A stretch of 64,000 nucleotides of DNA from Streptococcus acidominimus. GTDB lineage: Bacteria; Bacillota; Bacilli; Lactobacillales; Streptococcaceae. Within the stretch, counting starts at the first letter, position 1. Each line of letters opens with the position of its first letter. Positions 52,695-63,172 of the stretch are shown one piece after another. The translations under genes were made by a program, and so were the position numbers. The notes below the pieces were generated by a model. It worked only from the letters and a program-made list of their open reading frames with translations. It ran no database searches and was not told where the DNA came from. Location of the stretch: the NCBI RefSeq assembly GCF_001921825.1, contig NZ_MSJL01000001.1, forward strand, positions 1 to 64,000. The letters are read 5' to 3'.

Positions 52695-53597
52695 TTAGTC
52701 TAAGGAATCTCCTAAAATCCGTACTTCACGCTCTAGGGTCACTCCTGAATGTTTTTTTACAGCTTCAATGACATATGCCACTAAATCTTCGTAATCTTGG
52801 GCAGTTCCATCTGCGACATTGACCATGAAGCCTGCATGTTTCTGAGAAACCTCAACACCACCGATACGGTGCCCTTTTAATCCTGCTTCCATAATCAATT
52901 GCCCTGCAAAATGACCTAGCGGACGCTTGAAGACTGATCCACAAGAGGGATATTCCAAGGGCTGCTTCAGTTCACGCAGATGGGTCAAGCGCTGCATTTC
53001 TTGCTGAATCATTGTATGGTTCCCGGGTTTTAAAGCAAACTTTGCTGATAAAACAATAGCGCCATTCTCTTGTAAGATAGATGAACGATAGCCAAAGGTC
53101 AACTCACGAGCGTCCAGCGTTTCTACATAGCCTTTTGGCGTTAAAATCTGGGCTGAAACCAGAATATGGGAAATCTCACCACCGTAGGCACCCGCATTCA
53201 TAAAGACTGCACCACCGATACTTCCGGGAATACCGCAGGCAAATTCAAAGCCCGACAGAGAGTGATGGGCAGCAACCTGAGTGGTTTGGATCAGATTAGC
53301 ACCTGCTTCTGCCTCAATCGTATATCCTGATACGGTAATGCTATTTAGCTTGTCCATACGAATGACAAAACCGCGGATCCCACCATCGCGCACGATAATA
53401 TTACTAGAATTACCAAGCACCATCCAGGGAACATTTTCCCGATTTGCAAATTCCACAATCCGTACCAATTCGTAGCGATTGCGGGGAAAGGCTAAATAGT
53501 CCACTTTACCCCCAACCTTGGTATAGGTATAGTCTTTTAGAGGCTCATCGAAACGAATATCGATTTCTACTAACGTTTGTTTGATTTTCTCTTTCAT
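52695..53597 (-). CDS. murB: UDP-N-acetylenolpyruvoylglucosamine reductase MurB
   Basis: A 300-residue FAD enzyme that reduces UDP-GlcNAc-enolpyruvate to UDP-MurNAc in peptidoglycan synthesis. FAD-binding segments [31 protein letters not shown] and [18 protein letters not shown] are seen. The catalytic Ser is in [11 protein letters not shown] and a Glu lies near the end in EVRILGDS. This is the type II form lacking the Tyr loop. ATG at 53597. A terminator of the thrB transcript lies just upstream, so murB is a separate unit. Confidence 0.95.
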   Translation of the reverse strand: MKEKIKQTLVEIDIRFDEPLKDYTYTKVGGKVDYLAFPRNRYELVRIVEFANRENVPWMVLGNSSNIIVRDGGIRGFVIRMDKLNSITVSGYTIEAEAGANLIQTTQVAAHHSLSGFEFACGIPGSIGGAVFMNAGAYGGEISHILVSAQILTPKGYVETLDARELTFGYRSSILQENGAIVLSAKFALKPGNHTMIQQEMQRLTHLRELKQPLEYPSCGSVFKRPLGHFAGQLIMEAGLKGHRIGGVEVSQKHAGFMVNVADGTAQDYEDLVAYVIEAVKKHSGVTLEREVRILGDSLD

Positions 53598-53654
53598 CTT
53601 TTCTTACTCCCAAAGTACATTCAGTTTATTATACCAAAATTCCTAATAGAAAAC

Positions 53655-53694
53655 GATAAAAAAGAAACAAAAGAAGCGATTCCCTGTTTCTTTT
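53655..53694 (-). terminator. Terminator of hom-thrB
   Basis: Minus-strand AAAAGAAACA and TGTTTCTTTT enclose GGGAATCGCTTCTTT and are followed by TTATC, about 55 bases past the thrB stop. Confidence 0.65.
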
Positions 53695-53748
53695 ATCTAT
53701 GGACTGTTGACCGACTCCGTCAAGACCACAAGGAAGGTTCAAGATCCC

Positions 53749-54612
53749 TTATGCTTCTACACGGACACCCTGTTTGTCAACGTTTAAAATAAAGCACTCT
53801 CCGTCTAATTGTAAGGCGTCAATTGCTTCTTTGACAGCCTCTTCTTTAGCTTTTTCTGCCAAGACCATAACCGTTGGTCCAGCTCCTGATAAATAGGTCG
53901 CATACGCTCCCAATTCAGACCCTAAGTGACGAATCGGGTAAAATTCCTGAACCAGTTTTTGGCGGAAAGGCTCGTGGAACAAGTCTGCTTCAATCGCTTT
54001 GCCAGCCTCCGCTAGATCTCCCGTCAGCAAGGCTGCGATAGCTACGTTGGCAATGGCACTTGCCGCAACAGCCTTTTTGGATGAGAATTGCGTCGGTAAT
54101 ACCCCGCGGCTCTCACTGGTCCGCAAAGGATAATTGGGAATAAAGGCGATAAAGCTAGCCTCTGGAAACTCCGTCACAATCTTGGCTACTTTTTTGTTGA
54201 CATAACTTGAGATGACCAAGTTGCCAAAAATCGCTGGCGCAACATTGTCAGGATGTCCTTCGATTTCCGTTGCCAAACATAATTTTTCATCAGCACTTAA
54301 CTGCAAATCAGCCAATTGGTTAGCCAGTTCAATTCCTGCTACAATAACAGAACTTGATGAGCCAAGACCGCGCGCTAGGGGAATATCACTGATCATGCGG
54401 ACGTGATGTGGTTGTAAATCTGGACAGACCTTTAGAGCCGTCTTAATCAGAAGATTGTACTCGTCTGATGGAACGAACTCTAAATCATGTTCGACAAACC
54501 ACTTATCCTGCGCCTGTACGACTTCAATGGTTAGGTATTTGGACAGGGCGACCCCAAGAGAATCAAATCCCGGTCCAATATTGGCACTCGTTGCTGGGAC
54601 AATTATTTTCAT
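53749..54612 (-). CDS. thrB: Homoserine kinase
   Basis: A 287-residue GHMP-family kinase that phosphorylates homoserine on the way to threonine. The N-terminal [19 protein letters not shown] and the ATP loop [17 protein letters not shown] (about 82) are diagnostic, and the C-terminal [10 protein letters not shown] is motif 3. It starts one base after the hom stop, so the two are one operon (hom-thrB). Confidence 0.95.
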   Translation of the reverse strand: MKIIVPATSANIGPGFDSLGVALSKYLTIEVVQAQDKWFVEHDLEFVPSDEYNLLIKTALKVCPDLQPHHVRMISDIPLARGLGSSSSVIVAGIELANQLADLQLSADEKLCLATEIEGHPDNVAPAIFGNLVISSYVNKKVAKIVTEFPEASFIAFIPNYPLRTSESRGVLPTQFSSKKAVAASAIANVAIAALLTGDLAEAGKAIEADLFHEPFRQKLVQEFYPIRHLGSELGAYATYLSGAGPTVMVLAEKAKEEAVKEAIDALQLDGECFILNVDKQGVRVEA

Positions 54613-54613
54613 C

Positions 54614-55900
54614 TTACTCCCCCAATACTTTGAAGGTGTTTTGAAGCGTGAAATCTCCAGCTGCTGCTAACTTAGCCGTCACATTTTCCAGCTGGGTCTT
54701 GCTCATACTATGCGTCACAATGACTAGACGTGCTTGCTTGCCATCAGAAGCCTGCTGAAGGATTTGCTTAAAGGAAATTTCCTCAGCATTGAACATTTCA
54801 GCCAACTGCAACAAGGTTCCAGTTTTATCAGGTGCCACGATAGAGAAATAATACTCACTACGCACATCACCCGGCGCCGCCAGTTGAAGTGGACGAGAAA
54901 ATTCGTTAAAGGCCTTGCCGACAGTCTGATCTTGCAAACGGCGGACAATGCGGATAATATCTGCCGTCACACTAGCTGCGGTCGGTTTTTGCCCAGCTCC
55001 CGGGCCATAATACATTGATTGACCAATACCGATTGACTCCACAAAAACAGCGTTCATCACACCATTGACACTGGCTAAGGGATGAGCTTTCGGTAAGAAA
55101 GTCGGGGAAACTTCTGCTGACAAGCCAGAGGCTGTCTCGCGAATATCACCGACCAATTTGATGACATAGCCCAATTCCTGCGCCACCGCTACATCGTCTG
55201 GTGAAATCTTGGAAATCCCCTTGTGTTCAACATTGTCAAAGTCAATAGTCATACCGAACGCAAATTGGCTAAGAATAACAGCCTTATAAGCCGCATCAAT
55301 CCCCTCTACGTCGTTGGTCGGATCAGATTCGGCATAACCCAATTCTTGAGCTGTTTTTAAGGCTTCTTCATAGGTCCAGCCCTCATCTACCATCTTGGTC
55401 ATCATGAAGTTAGAAGTCCCATTCAAGACCCCAAGGACACGGGTTACCTTGTCAGATACAAATGAGTTGGACAGGGTTCGTAAGATGGGAATGCCACCCG
55501 CAACCGCTGCTTCATAATAAAGAGCTACCCCATGCTTTGTCGCAAGCCCCCGCAACTCACTACCATGCACCGCCAATAAATCTTTGTTGGCTGTTACAAC
55601 ATGTTTACCAGCTTCCAAGGCACGACTAATGAAGGTCTTTGCTGGCTCAATCCGTCCCATTAGCTCGACAACAATCTGAATCTCAGCATCTGCTAAAATC
55701 TCATCAACATTTGTCACAAAATGGTAAGTATGTCCTGCTGCTTCTAGGCGCTCTTTTTCCGCATTATCACGCACCAAGACCTTGGCGATTTCAATCTCTT
55801 CCTGAGCAGCTTGCTGAATCTTCTCTGCATTTTCTTTCAATAAGAATGGAATACCACTCGCTACTGTACCAAATCCTAATAGACCAATTTTCACTGTCAT
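54614..55900 (-). CDS. hom: Homoserine dehydrogenase
   Basis: A 428-residue NAD(P)-dependent enzyme making homoserine from aspartate semialdehyde. Order: nucleotide fold [19 protein letters not shown], substrate region [14 protein letters not shown] and [14 protein letters not shown], catalytic [10 protein letters not shown], and a C-terminal ACT domain (about 350-425: [20 protein letters not shown]) which usually gives threonine feedback. ATG at 55900 follows AAGGAGTAGGT. Divergent from the CE4 deacetylase gene. Confidence 0.95.
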   Translation of the reverse strand: MTVKIGLLGFGTVASGIPFLLKENAEKIQQAAQEEIEIAKVLVRDNAEKERLEAAGHTYHFVTNVDEILADAEIQIVVELMGRIEPAKTFISRALEAGKHVVTANKDLLAVHGSELRGLATKHGVALYYEAAVAGGIPILRTLSNSFVSDKVTRVLGVLNGTSNFMMTKMVDEGWTYEEALKTAQELGYAESDPTNDVEGIDAAYKAVILSQFAFGMTIDFDNVEHKGISKISPDDVAVAQELGYVIKLVGDIRETASGLSAEVSPTFLPKAHPLASVNGVMNAVFVESIGIGQSMYYGPGAGQKPTAASVTADIIRIVRRLQDQTVGKAFNEFSRPLQLAAPGDVRSEYYFSIVAPDKTGTLLQLAEMFNAEEISFKQILQQASDGKQARLVIVTHSMSKTQLENVTAKLAAAGDFTLQNTFKVLGE

Positions 55901-55929
55901 ACCTACTCCTTAAAAAAACTATTTTTATT

Positions 55930-55974
55930 ATTATAGCAGATAATCGAAGCAGTTGGCAAAAATTTTGCTATAAT
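55930..55974. promoter_or_regulatory. Divergent extended -10 promoters of hom and the CE4 gene
   Basis: Minus strand: TGCTATAAT with TATAAT at 55935-55930 for hom. Plus strand: TGCTATAAT with TATAAT at 55969-55974 for the deacetylase. Both have the TG extension and lack good -35 boxes. The two -10 elements are only about 34 bases apart and face away, so they may compete. Confidence 0.6.
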
Positions 55975-55999
55975 AGATACAGAGAAAAAGGAGGTTCTT

Positions 56000-56953
56000 A
56001 TGCCCGAACAAAGAAGTCGTTCTAAGCGAATCAATCGAAAACACCGGAAACATACCAAGCACCTATGGAGCGTGGTGGCTAGCTTGCTGGTCATCCTAGT
56101 AGCTACCATCATCTATCTCAATCGTAATGCTATTCTAGAACTTGTCAATCCTAGCCCACAGCAGGACAAGACAGTCACCACCACTTCGACATCAACTTCA
56201 CAAGAAGTAAGCCCTGATCCGAGCCAAGTTAATCAGACAAGTAGCGAGGACATCATCTGGGAAAAACAAGCAGAGCCTGTCAAGATTCCGATTCTCATGT
56301 ATCATGCTATCCATGTGATGGCTCCTGAAGAAGCCGCCAATGCCAATCTGATCGTTGATCCGACTACGTTTGAAAGTCATCTCCAGGCATTCCAAGAAGC
56401 AGGCTACTATACTCTTACACCTGAAGAAGCCTACAAAATCCTAACAGAAAATGTCCTGCCGAAAGACAAAAAAGTCGTCTGGCTCACTTTTGATGACAGC
56501 CTCTGGGATTTTTACAGTATCGCGTATCCGCTACTCAAACAATACAAGATGAAAGCAACCAATAATGTCATCACAGGCGCTACTGATACGCAGCCAGATC
56601 ACTTGACTTTGGATCAAATCAAGGAAATGCAGGAAAATGGCATGTCCTTCCAAAGCCATACAGTCAACCACCCCGATTTGGAATATAGTACACCAGAAAC
56701 ACAACAGGCTGAACTAAAGAACTCTAAGGAGTATCTGGATCACAATCTTCATCAGGATACCATTGCTGTTGCCTATCCTGCAGGTCGCTATTCTGGACAG
56801 ACCATAAAAACAGTCGAAGATGCCCACTATAAACTCGGAGTAACCACTAACGAGGGACTTGCTTCTGCTGCTAATGGACTGCTCACCCTCAACCGCGTCC
56901 GTATCCTGCCTGTCACTACCGCACAAGCCTTACGACAAACGATCGAAGAGTAA
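56000..56953 (+). CDS. Membrane-anchored polysaccharide deacetylase (CE4 family)
   Basis: A 317-residue extracytoplasmic enzyme. A basic N-terminus (RSKRINRKHRKHTKH) precedes one membrane helix (about 26-44), a Thr/Ser-rich linker (about 55-80), then the NodB/CE4 domain with LMYHAIHV, WLTFDDSLWDF (catalytic Asp-Asp), FQSHTVNHPDL (metal His pair) and AVAYPAGRYS. It likely removes acetyl groups from cell-wall glycans. It is shorter than PgdA and closer to small CE4 proteins of streptococci; substrate not shown. AAAGGAGG lies ahead of ATG. Confidence 0.9.
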   Translation: MPEQRSRSKRINRKHRKHTKHLWSVVASLLVILVATIIYLNRNAILELVNPSPQQDKTVTTTSTSTSQEVSPDPSQVNQTSSEDIIWEKQAEPVKIPILMYHAIHVMAPEEAANANLIVDPTTFESHLQAFQEAGYYTLTPEEAYKILTENVLPKDKKVVWLTFDDSLWDFYSIAYPLLKQYKMKATNNVITGATDTQPDHLTLDQIKEMQENGMSFQSHTVNHPDLEYSTPETQQAELKNSKEYLDHNLHQDTIAVAYPAGRYSGQTIKTVEDAHYKLGVTTNEGLASAANGLLTLNRVRILPVTTAQALRQTIEE

Positions 56954-57070
56954 AAGCTAGCTCTAAGCTATTACTATCAAAACCCAAGGAGGCAAGGAAA
57001 TCGCTGAACACCAGTTCTACCGTCTCTTTCGACTACTTTTGATTTTCCTTGGATATTAGCCATAGACTAT

Positions 57071-57119
57071 AAAAACGAACAAAAGTTTGGAGTTTATCGC
57101 CAATTTTTGTTCGTTTTTC
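57071..57119. terminator. Terminator after the CE4 deacetylase gene
   Basis: AAAAACGAACAAAA (57071-57084) and TTTTGTTCGTTTTT (57105-57118) form a perfect 14-bp stem with an inner TTTGG/CCAA pair. It works in either direction. It is about 120 bases past the stop. Confidence 0.8.
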
Positions 57120-57174
57120 TATAATCTGACTTGTCCTTTGTGAATGCGCTTTGAGTTTTGAACGAGGTTTGTAT

Positions 57175-57340
57175 CTTGTTTAATTGAGTTCAGCCTAAAA
57201 CCTCGGAAAAAAGATAAATCTCATTGGTTGCAAAGCAACCTGCTTCGATTTCCTATTTTTCATTCGGTTTCTTAACGGCTTCACATCTTATAATTGAACT
57301 CGAGCTACAACTCACTGACAAAGCGTAATCGAAAAGTTGA
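57175..57340. repeat. 112-family palindromic unit in reverse orientation
   Basis: Reverse complement of 47745-47885: TGTATCTTGTTTAATTGAG, AGATAAATCTCATTGGTTGC, GATTTCCTATTTTTCATTCG, GGCTTCACATCTTATAATTG. The central hairpin is GGTTGCAAAGCAACC. It continues into GAGCTACAACTCACTGACAA. Confidence 0.75.
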
Positions 57341-57344
57341 GCAA

Positions 57345-57470
57345 CTCTAGATTAAGACACAGTAGGCATCTGATTGTCGCTAACACGCCAATCTAGTTGC
57401 CTTTGTGGGGGTCTCACTACGAAGCGAACCGCTTCTGTTCGGCCGCCTATTTTGTCTAGGAGTTGCTTCC
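57345..57470. repeat. Long shared block, inverted relative to 19.8-19.95 kb
   Basis: ACACGCCAATCTAGTTGCC, GTGGGGGTCTCACTACGAAG and GAACCGCTTCTGTTCGGCCG are the complement of the block at about 19840-19945. The copies differ at a few positions; GAAGCGATTCGCTTC there corresponds to GAAGCGAACCGCTTC here, so one stem is less perfect. Confidence 0.75.
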
Positions 57471-57584
57471 ACAGTCTAGGAATAGACTGTGGAAGGTGGG
57501 AGATAGAACGAGCAGTGCTCGTGTCAAACAGTCTAGGAATAGATTGTGGAAGGTTGGAAATAGAACGAGTGAAACTCGTGTCAA
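57471..57584. repeat. Two 57-bp cassettes, reverse orientation
   Basis: Units at 57471-57527 and 57528-57584. The first has hairpins ACAGTCTAGGAATAGACTGT and ACGAGCAGTGCTCGT, the latter with a stem pair changed on both sides (ACGAGC/GCTCGT versus ACGAGT/ACTCGT). The second has ACGAGTGAAACTCGT and an AGTCTA/AGATTG stem with one mispair. Confidence 0.8.
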
Positions 57585-57935
57585 ACGCTCTTGTATCTTG
57601 TGTAACTGAACTCGGACTAAAAGCTCGGAAAAAAGAGACGCAACTGTTGTAACTTTAGTTACTTGCAGATGTGGCTCCCTTTAAGGATAAACATTCCTAG
57701 CTCCAAAGGTATGGGATACCTTTGGAGGCGGGAAATAGAAGTTTGCGAAGCAAACTCTCTCTAATCTCTTCGTCATGTTTCCTAATTTTCAGTCGCTTTT
57801 TTGACGTCCTCGTATCTTATTTAATTGAACTCGAGCTACAACTCTCTGACAAAAAGACCAATCTCATTGGTTGCAAGACAACCTGCTTCGATTGTCTATT
57901 TTGTCTAGGAGTTGTTTAACGCTCTCGTATCTTAT
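57585..57935. repeat. Reverse 112-family units plus a type 3 cassette
   Basis: After a 112-family tail, CTCCAAAGGTATGGGATACC continues into the TTTGGAG arm, linker GCGGGAAATAG and hairpin AGTTTGCGAAGCAAACT: a type 3 cassette in reverse (about 57701-57757). Then CTTCGTCATGTTTCCTAATT and TTGACGTCCTCGTATCTT, and a final unit with centre GGTTGCAAGACAACC ending in ACGCTCTCGTATCTTATTTA at the xpt stop. Confidence 0.7.
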
Positions 57936-58517
57936 TTAAACATCTGCTTCTTTAAATACAACTTGACCGTTTTCAAAGCGATCCAATCGTGCAAGAGAAA
58001 CGACGGGATAGCCTGCGTTTTCTAAATTCTTACGGCCTTGTTGAAAAGATTTTTCAATGACGATACTAACAGCTACTACCTCTGCACCTGCCTGCTCTAT
58101 GAGGTCAATCAGACCCTTTGCAGCTTCGCCATTTGCTAGAAAATCATCAACGATTAGCACGCGATCCTTAGGGCTAAGCAAACGTTGGGCAATAGAGACT
58201 GTACTTGTTACCTGTTTGGTAAACGAATAGACTTCTGTCGTTAAAATCCCCTCGGTCATTGTAATATTCTTTGATTTTTTCGCAAAAATCATTGGCACCT
58301 GCAAGGCGTCTGCCGTATAGAGGGCAGGGGCGATACCAGACGCTTCAATGGTCACTACTTTGGTAATACCCTCCTGTGCAAATCGTTCAGCTAAGACTTG
58401 AGCAATCTCTTTCATCAATGCTATGTCTACCTGATGGGTCAGAAAAGAATCTACTTTTAAAATGGATTCCCCTAAAACCTCCCCCGCAGTCTGAATCTTG
58501 GCTTCTAAACTTTTCAT
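57936..58517 (-). CDS. xpt: Xanthine phosphoribosyltransferase
   Basis: A 193-residue salvage enzyme making XMP from xanthine and PRPP. The PRPP loop [16 protein letters not shown] (about 122) and the N-terminal [14 protein letters not shown] are diagnostic. Length is normal. Its usual partner pbuX is absent: the gene is followed by repeats. No purine riboswitch is seen in the short leader; it has its own promoter at 58550-58578. AAAAGGAGAGG lies before ATG. Confidence 0.95.
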   Translation of the reverse strand: MKSLEAKIQTAGEVLGESILKVDSFLTHQVDIALMKEIAQVLAERFAQEGITKVVTIEASGIAPALYTADALQVPMIFAKKSKNITMTEGILTTEVYSFTKQVTSTVSIAQRLLSPKDRVLIVDDFLANGEAAKGLIDLIEQAGAEVVAVSIVIEKSFQQGRKNLENAGYPVVSLARLDRFENGQVVFKEADV

Positions 58518-58549
58518 TTCCTCTCCTTTTCTTCAAGTTATTTCTTTCT

Positions 58550-58578
58550 ATTCTAGCTTTTTTTATAATCTTTTTCAA
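58550..58578 (-). promoter_or_regulatory. Promoter of xpt
   Basis: Minus-strand TTGAAA (58578-58573), 17-base spacer, TAGAAT (58555-58550), immediately downstream of the lacG terminator. Confidence 0.6.
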
Positions 58579-58581
58579 TGT

Positions 58582-58621
58582 AAAATAAGAGACTGGCATA
58601 ATAAAGTCAGTCTCTTATTTT
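58582..58621. terminator. Terminator of the lac operon
   Basis: AAAATAAGAGACTG and CAGTCTCTTATTTT form a perfect 14-bp stem with a 12-base loop, about 90 bases past lacG. Confidence 0.85.
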
Positions 58622-58710
58622 CGTTCTGATACTCTTCAAACATTAAAAGCGTATTGTGTCAACTGCCTCGGTAGCTAAAAGCTCGGAAACAGTTCAAGAG
58701 TGAGCATTGG

Positions 58711-60129
<1,419 letters not shown>

Positions 60130-61815
60130 CTAGTTTTCTAATTGTTCTTTGACAAAAGCTAGAGCACCCTTACCGTCTCGGGTTAATCTGATATACTCTG
60201 CTCCCTCTGTCTTGGCTAGACGAATCTTCAATGCGTCTGTTTCATTCTTCATGTCTGCATAGTTTGAAGCTACTTGAGGCGCAAGAATGACGAGGTCATA
60301 TTCTGGTAAAATCTCACGGTGAGCTCCGTAACTTCCTGCCGCAGCCGTTACAGGTACGCCATATTCTCTCGCAGCCTTTGTAAGGGCGTTGGCTAGTAAA
60401 CCACTGGTTCCACCGCCGGCACACAAGACCAACACATTGGTTTCTTCTGTGATTGTATTATCAGACAATTGCTTCTCAAGAATGGCATCTGCTTTTGAGG
60501 TATTAAAGTTAGCTGCTACTTTGTCTTTGAGCTCATTGTTTACATTACCACTTTCTTCTTCTGCGAGAACTTGACGGTCGTATACTTTTAGGAATGGATA
60601 ATAAATCACTACATCTACTACCACTAATAAAATAGCAAGAACAAAGGCTAGGGGAGCAAAATTAGTTCCCATAATAATTCCTAATGGACCAGGCGTTGTC
60701 CACGGTAGGTTTACACTGAAACTGTTCATGCTCAAGCTGTCAACGAAGAACTTGAAAATCCAGACATTGGCAATCGGTGCAAAAATAAAGGGAACGAAGA
60801 ACACTGGATTCAAAACGATCGGTGCCCCGAACAAAATCGGCTCATTTACACCAAAGAAGGTCGGAACGACAGAAGCACGTCCAATAGCCTTGTTTCGTTT
60901 CGATTTACACAAGAACATAAACATAAATGGTACCACTAGGGTCGCTCCTGTACCACCCATGGTGACGATAAACATTTGAGTACCTGGTGTCAAAACCTTA
61001 TCAGCATGCTGACCAGCTTGAAGCAACTGGAAGTTGGTTTCAATATTCGCATAGGTAATCGCTGCAATCGCAGGTTCTACAATGGATGGACCATGGATCC
61101 CAACGAACCAGAAGAGGGCAAAAGCACCAAAAATAATGGTAATCCCTAGGTAGCCATCTGCTGCTGTAAATAGGGGTTCAAAGAATTTCAAAATAGCTTC
61201 AGCTACGCTGCTTCCTACCAGCTGACGAGCTGCTAAATCAATCGCATAAATTCCTAAAATCGTTAAAGCGTAGGGAATAATATCCTTAAATACTTGTGAG
61301 ATATTCGGTGGAACTTCTTCTGGCATCCGAATGGTGACATTATTTTTCACGCAGACGCGGTAAACATTTATCGTTACAAAAGCTGCTAGAAATGCTGTCA
61401 ATAGACCCTTGGTCCCCATATAACCACTTGCAAACCCACCTTCAATCCCATCTGAAGCTAGCAATAAAAAGCCAGAAATAGAAGCGATCATTGTAGAAAT
61501 GAAGTTGATTTGATTGGTCTTTGGTAGGCTACGATTGACATTATCTGTCAAGGACTTAGCTGTTGTTCCTGCTACCACTACTGCCACGATCCCCATGGTA
61601 TAGTTATAGGGCTTCATGATCATTGCCTCTACCTCATCTGACCAGGTGAATCCAAAGATATTTGGAACAAAGGCAATGAGCAAAAAGATACTAGAAAATA
61701 GGATGGCTGGCATGGCAGCGATAAAACCATCGCGAATGGCACGCAAGTAGATATTGCGTGAAACTTTTTCAAATAGAGGCTTACCACGCTCGATTTGTGC
61801 AATTAACTGATTCAT
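60130..61815 (-). CDS. lacE: Lactose-specific PTS enzyme IICB
   Basis: A 561-residue PTS permease. The EIIC part (about 1-430) has about ten helices and the substrate motifs [29 protein letters not shown] and [19 protein letters not shown] linker leads to the EIIB domain (about 455-561) with the phospho-Cys in [18 protein letters not shown]. The start is at 61815, one base after the lacF stop, with GAGAGGAAGC; the longer frame begins inside lacF. It takes up lactose as lactose-6-phosphate. Confidence 0.95.
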   Translation of the reverse strand: MNQLIAQIERGKPLFEKVSRNIYLRAIRDGFIAAMPAILFSSIFLLIAFVPNIFGFTWSDEVEAMIMKPYNYTMGIVAVVVAGTTAKSLTDNVNRSLPKTNQINFISTMIASISGFLLLASDGIEGGFASGYMGTKGLLTAFLAAFVTINVYRVCVKNNVTIRMPEEVPPNISQVFKDIIPYALTILGIYAIDLAARQLVGSSVAEAILKFFEPLFTAADGYLGITIIFGAFALFWFVGIHGPSIVEPAIAAITYANIETNFQLLQAGQHADKVLTPGTQMFIVTMGGTGATLVVPFMFMFLCKSKRNKAIGRASVVPTFFGVNEPILFGAPIVLNPVFFVPFIFAPIANVWIFKFFVDSLSMNSFSVNLPWTTPGPLGIIMGTNFAPLAFVLAILLVVVDVVIYYPFLKVYDRQVLAEEESGNVNNELKDKVAANFNTSKADAILEKQLSDNTITEETNVLVLCAGGGTSGLLANALTKAAREYGVPVTAAAGSYGAHREILPEYDLVILAPQVASNYADMKNETDALKIRLAKTEGAEYIRLTRDGKGALAFVKEQLEN

Positions 61816-61816
61816 A

Positions 61817-62131
61817 TTAGCTTCCTCTCTTATACAATTCAATCATATGAGACATCATGTCTTTCAATAATAAGGTCGTCATTAAGTGATCCTGACCATG
61901 CATCAAAGTCACACTAAATGCTAGATCGTCTCCTGCCGCTTCTTTTTGTAACAGAGAGGTTTGCGTATGATGGGCTTCTACGATACATTCATTAGCTGCT
62001 GCAATCAGCTGCTCTGCCCGATCAAAATCCCCCTGCTGGGCAGCTGTCAAAGCCTCCAACAATTTGGAGCGAGCGTCTCCTGCAAAGGCAACGATTTCAA
62101 AACCAAGTAGGGTAATTTCTTCTCTATTCAT
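61817..62131 (-). CDS. lacF: Lactose-specific PTS enzyme IIA
   Basis: A 104-residue phosphocarrier that passes phosphate from HPr to LacE. All-helical; phospho-His78 in [11 protein letters not shown] with metal-site Asp81, as in known LacF. The start at 62131 has AAAAGGAGGAAA, so the 22 extra residues of the longest frame are discarded. It lies 37 bases after lacT. Confidence 0.95.
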   Translation of the reverse strand: MNREEITLLGFEIVAFAGDARSKLLEALTAAQQGDFDRAEQLIAAANECIVEAHHTQTSLLQKEAAGDDLAFSVTLMHGQDHLMTTLLLKDMMSHMIELYKRGS

Positions 62132-62168
62132 TTTATTTCCTCCTTTTGATGATGGATAAGTTAAAGTA

Positions 62169-63002
62169 TTATAATAAACGTTGAACATGAAGGACAATAT
62201 ACATTTTCTCGCCTTCGTTTGGACTGATCCCTAATTCATTGGCTATCATATAATGGATGCGTGATCCTAACTCATAGGCTTTAGGATAGGCAAGTTGCAT
62301 CGTTGCTGCCATCTGATCTAAAGATGATGAGCCACTATGCTCCTTATCTGAATAGCGAATAAAATAGGTCAAATGAACCATCAAGCGGTCGTAGAACTTG
62401 CTGTTTTCTTTGGTTCTTAAAATACCGTTGGCTGCTAATTCTCTTTCAACCAAGGATAAGACCATCTGCATTGTCTCTACTTTTAGGATTGGATCCTCTG
62501 TCTTCTTACCTTTTGCATTGATAAAATGCAAGGCGATTCTACCCGTTTCATCTTCCGGAAAATCGTGTAGAATTTTCTGGCGGAAAATCGCCAAGGCTTC
62601 TGTCGCAATCTGATATTCGATAGGATAGTCTTGCAACATGTTTGGAAGTTTACTTTCCTGATAGGTCTGATCTAAAACAGCCTTATACGCACAATAAATA
62701 TGAGTGGTTAAGGTCACATAGATATAGTCTTGTATCGGATAATCATATTGCTGTGACAGCTGATCAATCACCTGATAGGTCACCGTAATAAAGTCTAGCG
62801 GAACATCTTTCAATAGCATGAAGAAATGGTCTTTGGATTCCGAACTTTTTAGGGAAAATACCTTTTCAATTTTTTGAGCATGAACCAGATCACCTTTTTT
62901 CTTTTGAAAGGCAACCCCCATTCCCATCACAACCGATTGCTCCCCCTGTTCGTTTTTTACTAAAGCTGCATTATTATTTAAAGGTTGTACAATACGATAC
63001 AT
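62169..63002 (-). CDS. lacT: Transcription antiterminator LacT (BglG family)
   Basis: A 277-residue RNA-binding antiterminator. The N-terminal CAT domain (1-55, [15 protein letters not shown]) binds the RAT site in its own leader. PRD1 (about 65-170, with HIYCAYKAV) and PRD2 (about 175-277, with HLTYFIRY and [10 protein letters not shown]) carry the regulatory histidines phosphorylated by PTS proteins. With the RAT/terminator at 63031-63111 this gives lactose-induced expression of lacTFEG. Confidence 0.94.
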   Translation of the reverse strand: MYRIVQPLNNNAALVKNEQGEQSVVMGMGVAFQKKKGDLVHAQKIEKVFSLKSSESKDHFFMLLKDVPLDFITVTYQVIDQLSQQYDYPIQDYIYVTLTTHIYCAYKAVLDQTYQESKLPNMLQDYPIEYQIATEALAIFRQKILHDFPEDETGRIALHFINAKGKKTEDPILKVETMQMVLSLVERELAANGILRTKENSKFYDRLMVHLTYFIRYSDKEHSGSSSLDQMAATMQLAYPKAYELGSRIHYMIANELGISPNEGEKMYIVLHVQRLL

Positions 63003-63030
63003 CTAAAGACTGATCTCCTTTATCTTTTTA

Positions 63031-63111
63031 ATACAAAAGACCACAAATGAGCTAAGAACGTTTCCATCCTTATTCATCTGCGGTCTTGCCTAATTTTCTT
63101 AGTTACAATCC
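63031..63111 (-). promoter_or_regulatory. LacT RAT antiterminator site and overlapping terminator
   Basis: Minus strand: the RAT sequence GGATTGTAACTAAGAAAATT continuing to AGGCAAGACC (63111-63082) fits the BglG/LacT target. It overlaps the 5' arm of a terminator, AAGACCGCAGATGA (63087-63074), which pairs with TCATTTGTGGTCTT (63050-63037) followed by TTGTATT. Binding of LacT to RAT would prevent the terminator. Confidence 0.85.
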
Positions 63112-63134
63112 ACTCTATACAAACTACTGAAACA

Positions 63135-63171
63135 ATTATATCACGAAAAAATATTCTTGTAAACCTTTACA
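63135..63171 (-). promoter_or_regulatory. lacT promoter with a cre-like site over the -35 box
   Basis: Minus-strand TTTACA (63163-63158), 17-base spacer, TATAAT (63140-63135). The -35 box is the right half of the palindrome TGTAAAGGTTTACA (63171-63158), which fits the CcpA cre core TGWAANCGNTNWCA with one change. CcpA could block this promoter when glucose is present. The site ends two bases from the lacD stop. Confidence 0.75.
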
Positions 63172-63172
63172 T

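Noticed and set aside
57374-57652. Open frame of 92 codons in the 57-kb repeat cluster
   Set aside because: Composed of the inverted long block and two cassettes; no start signals.
58518-58582. Purine riboswitch upstream of xpt
   Set aside because: The leader is too short and lacks any recognisable aptamer; only a promoter and a ribosome site are seen.
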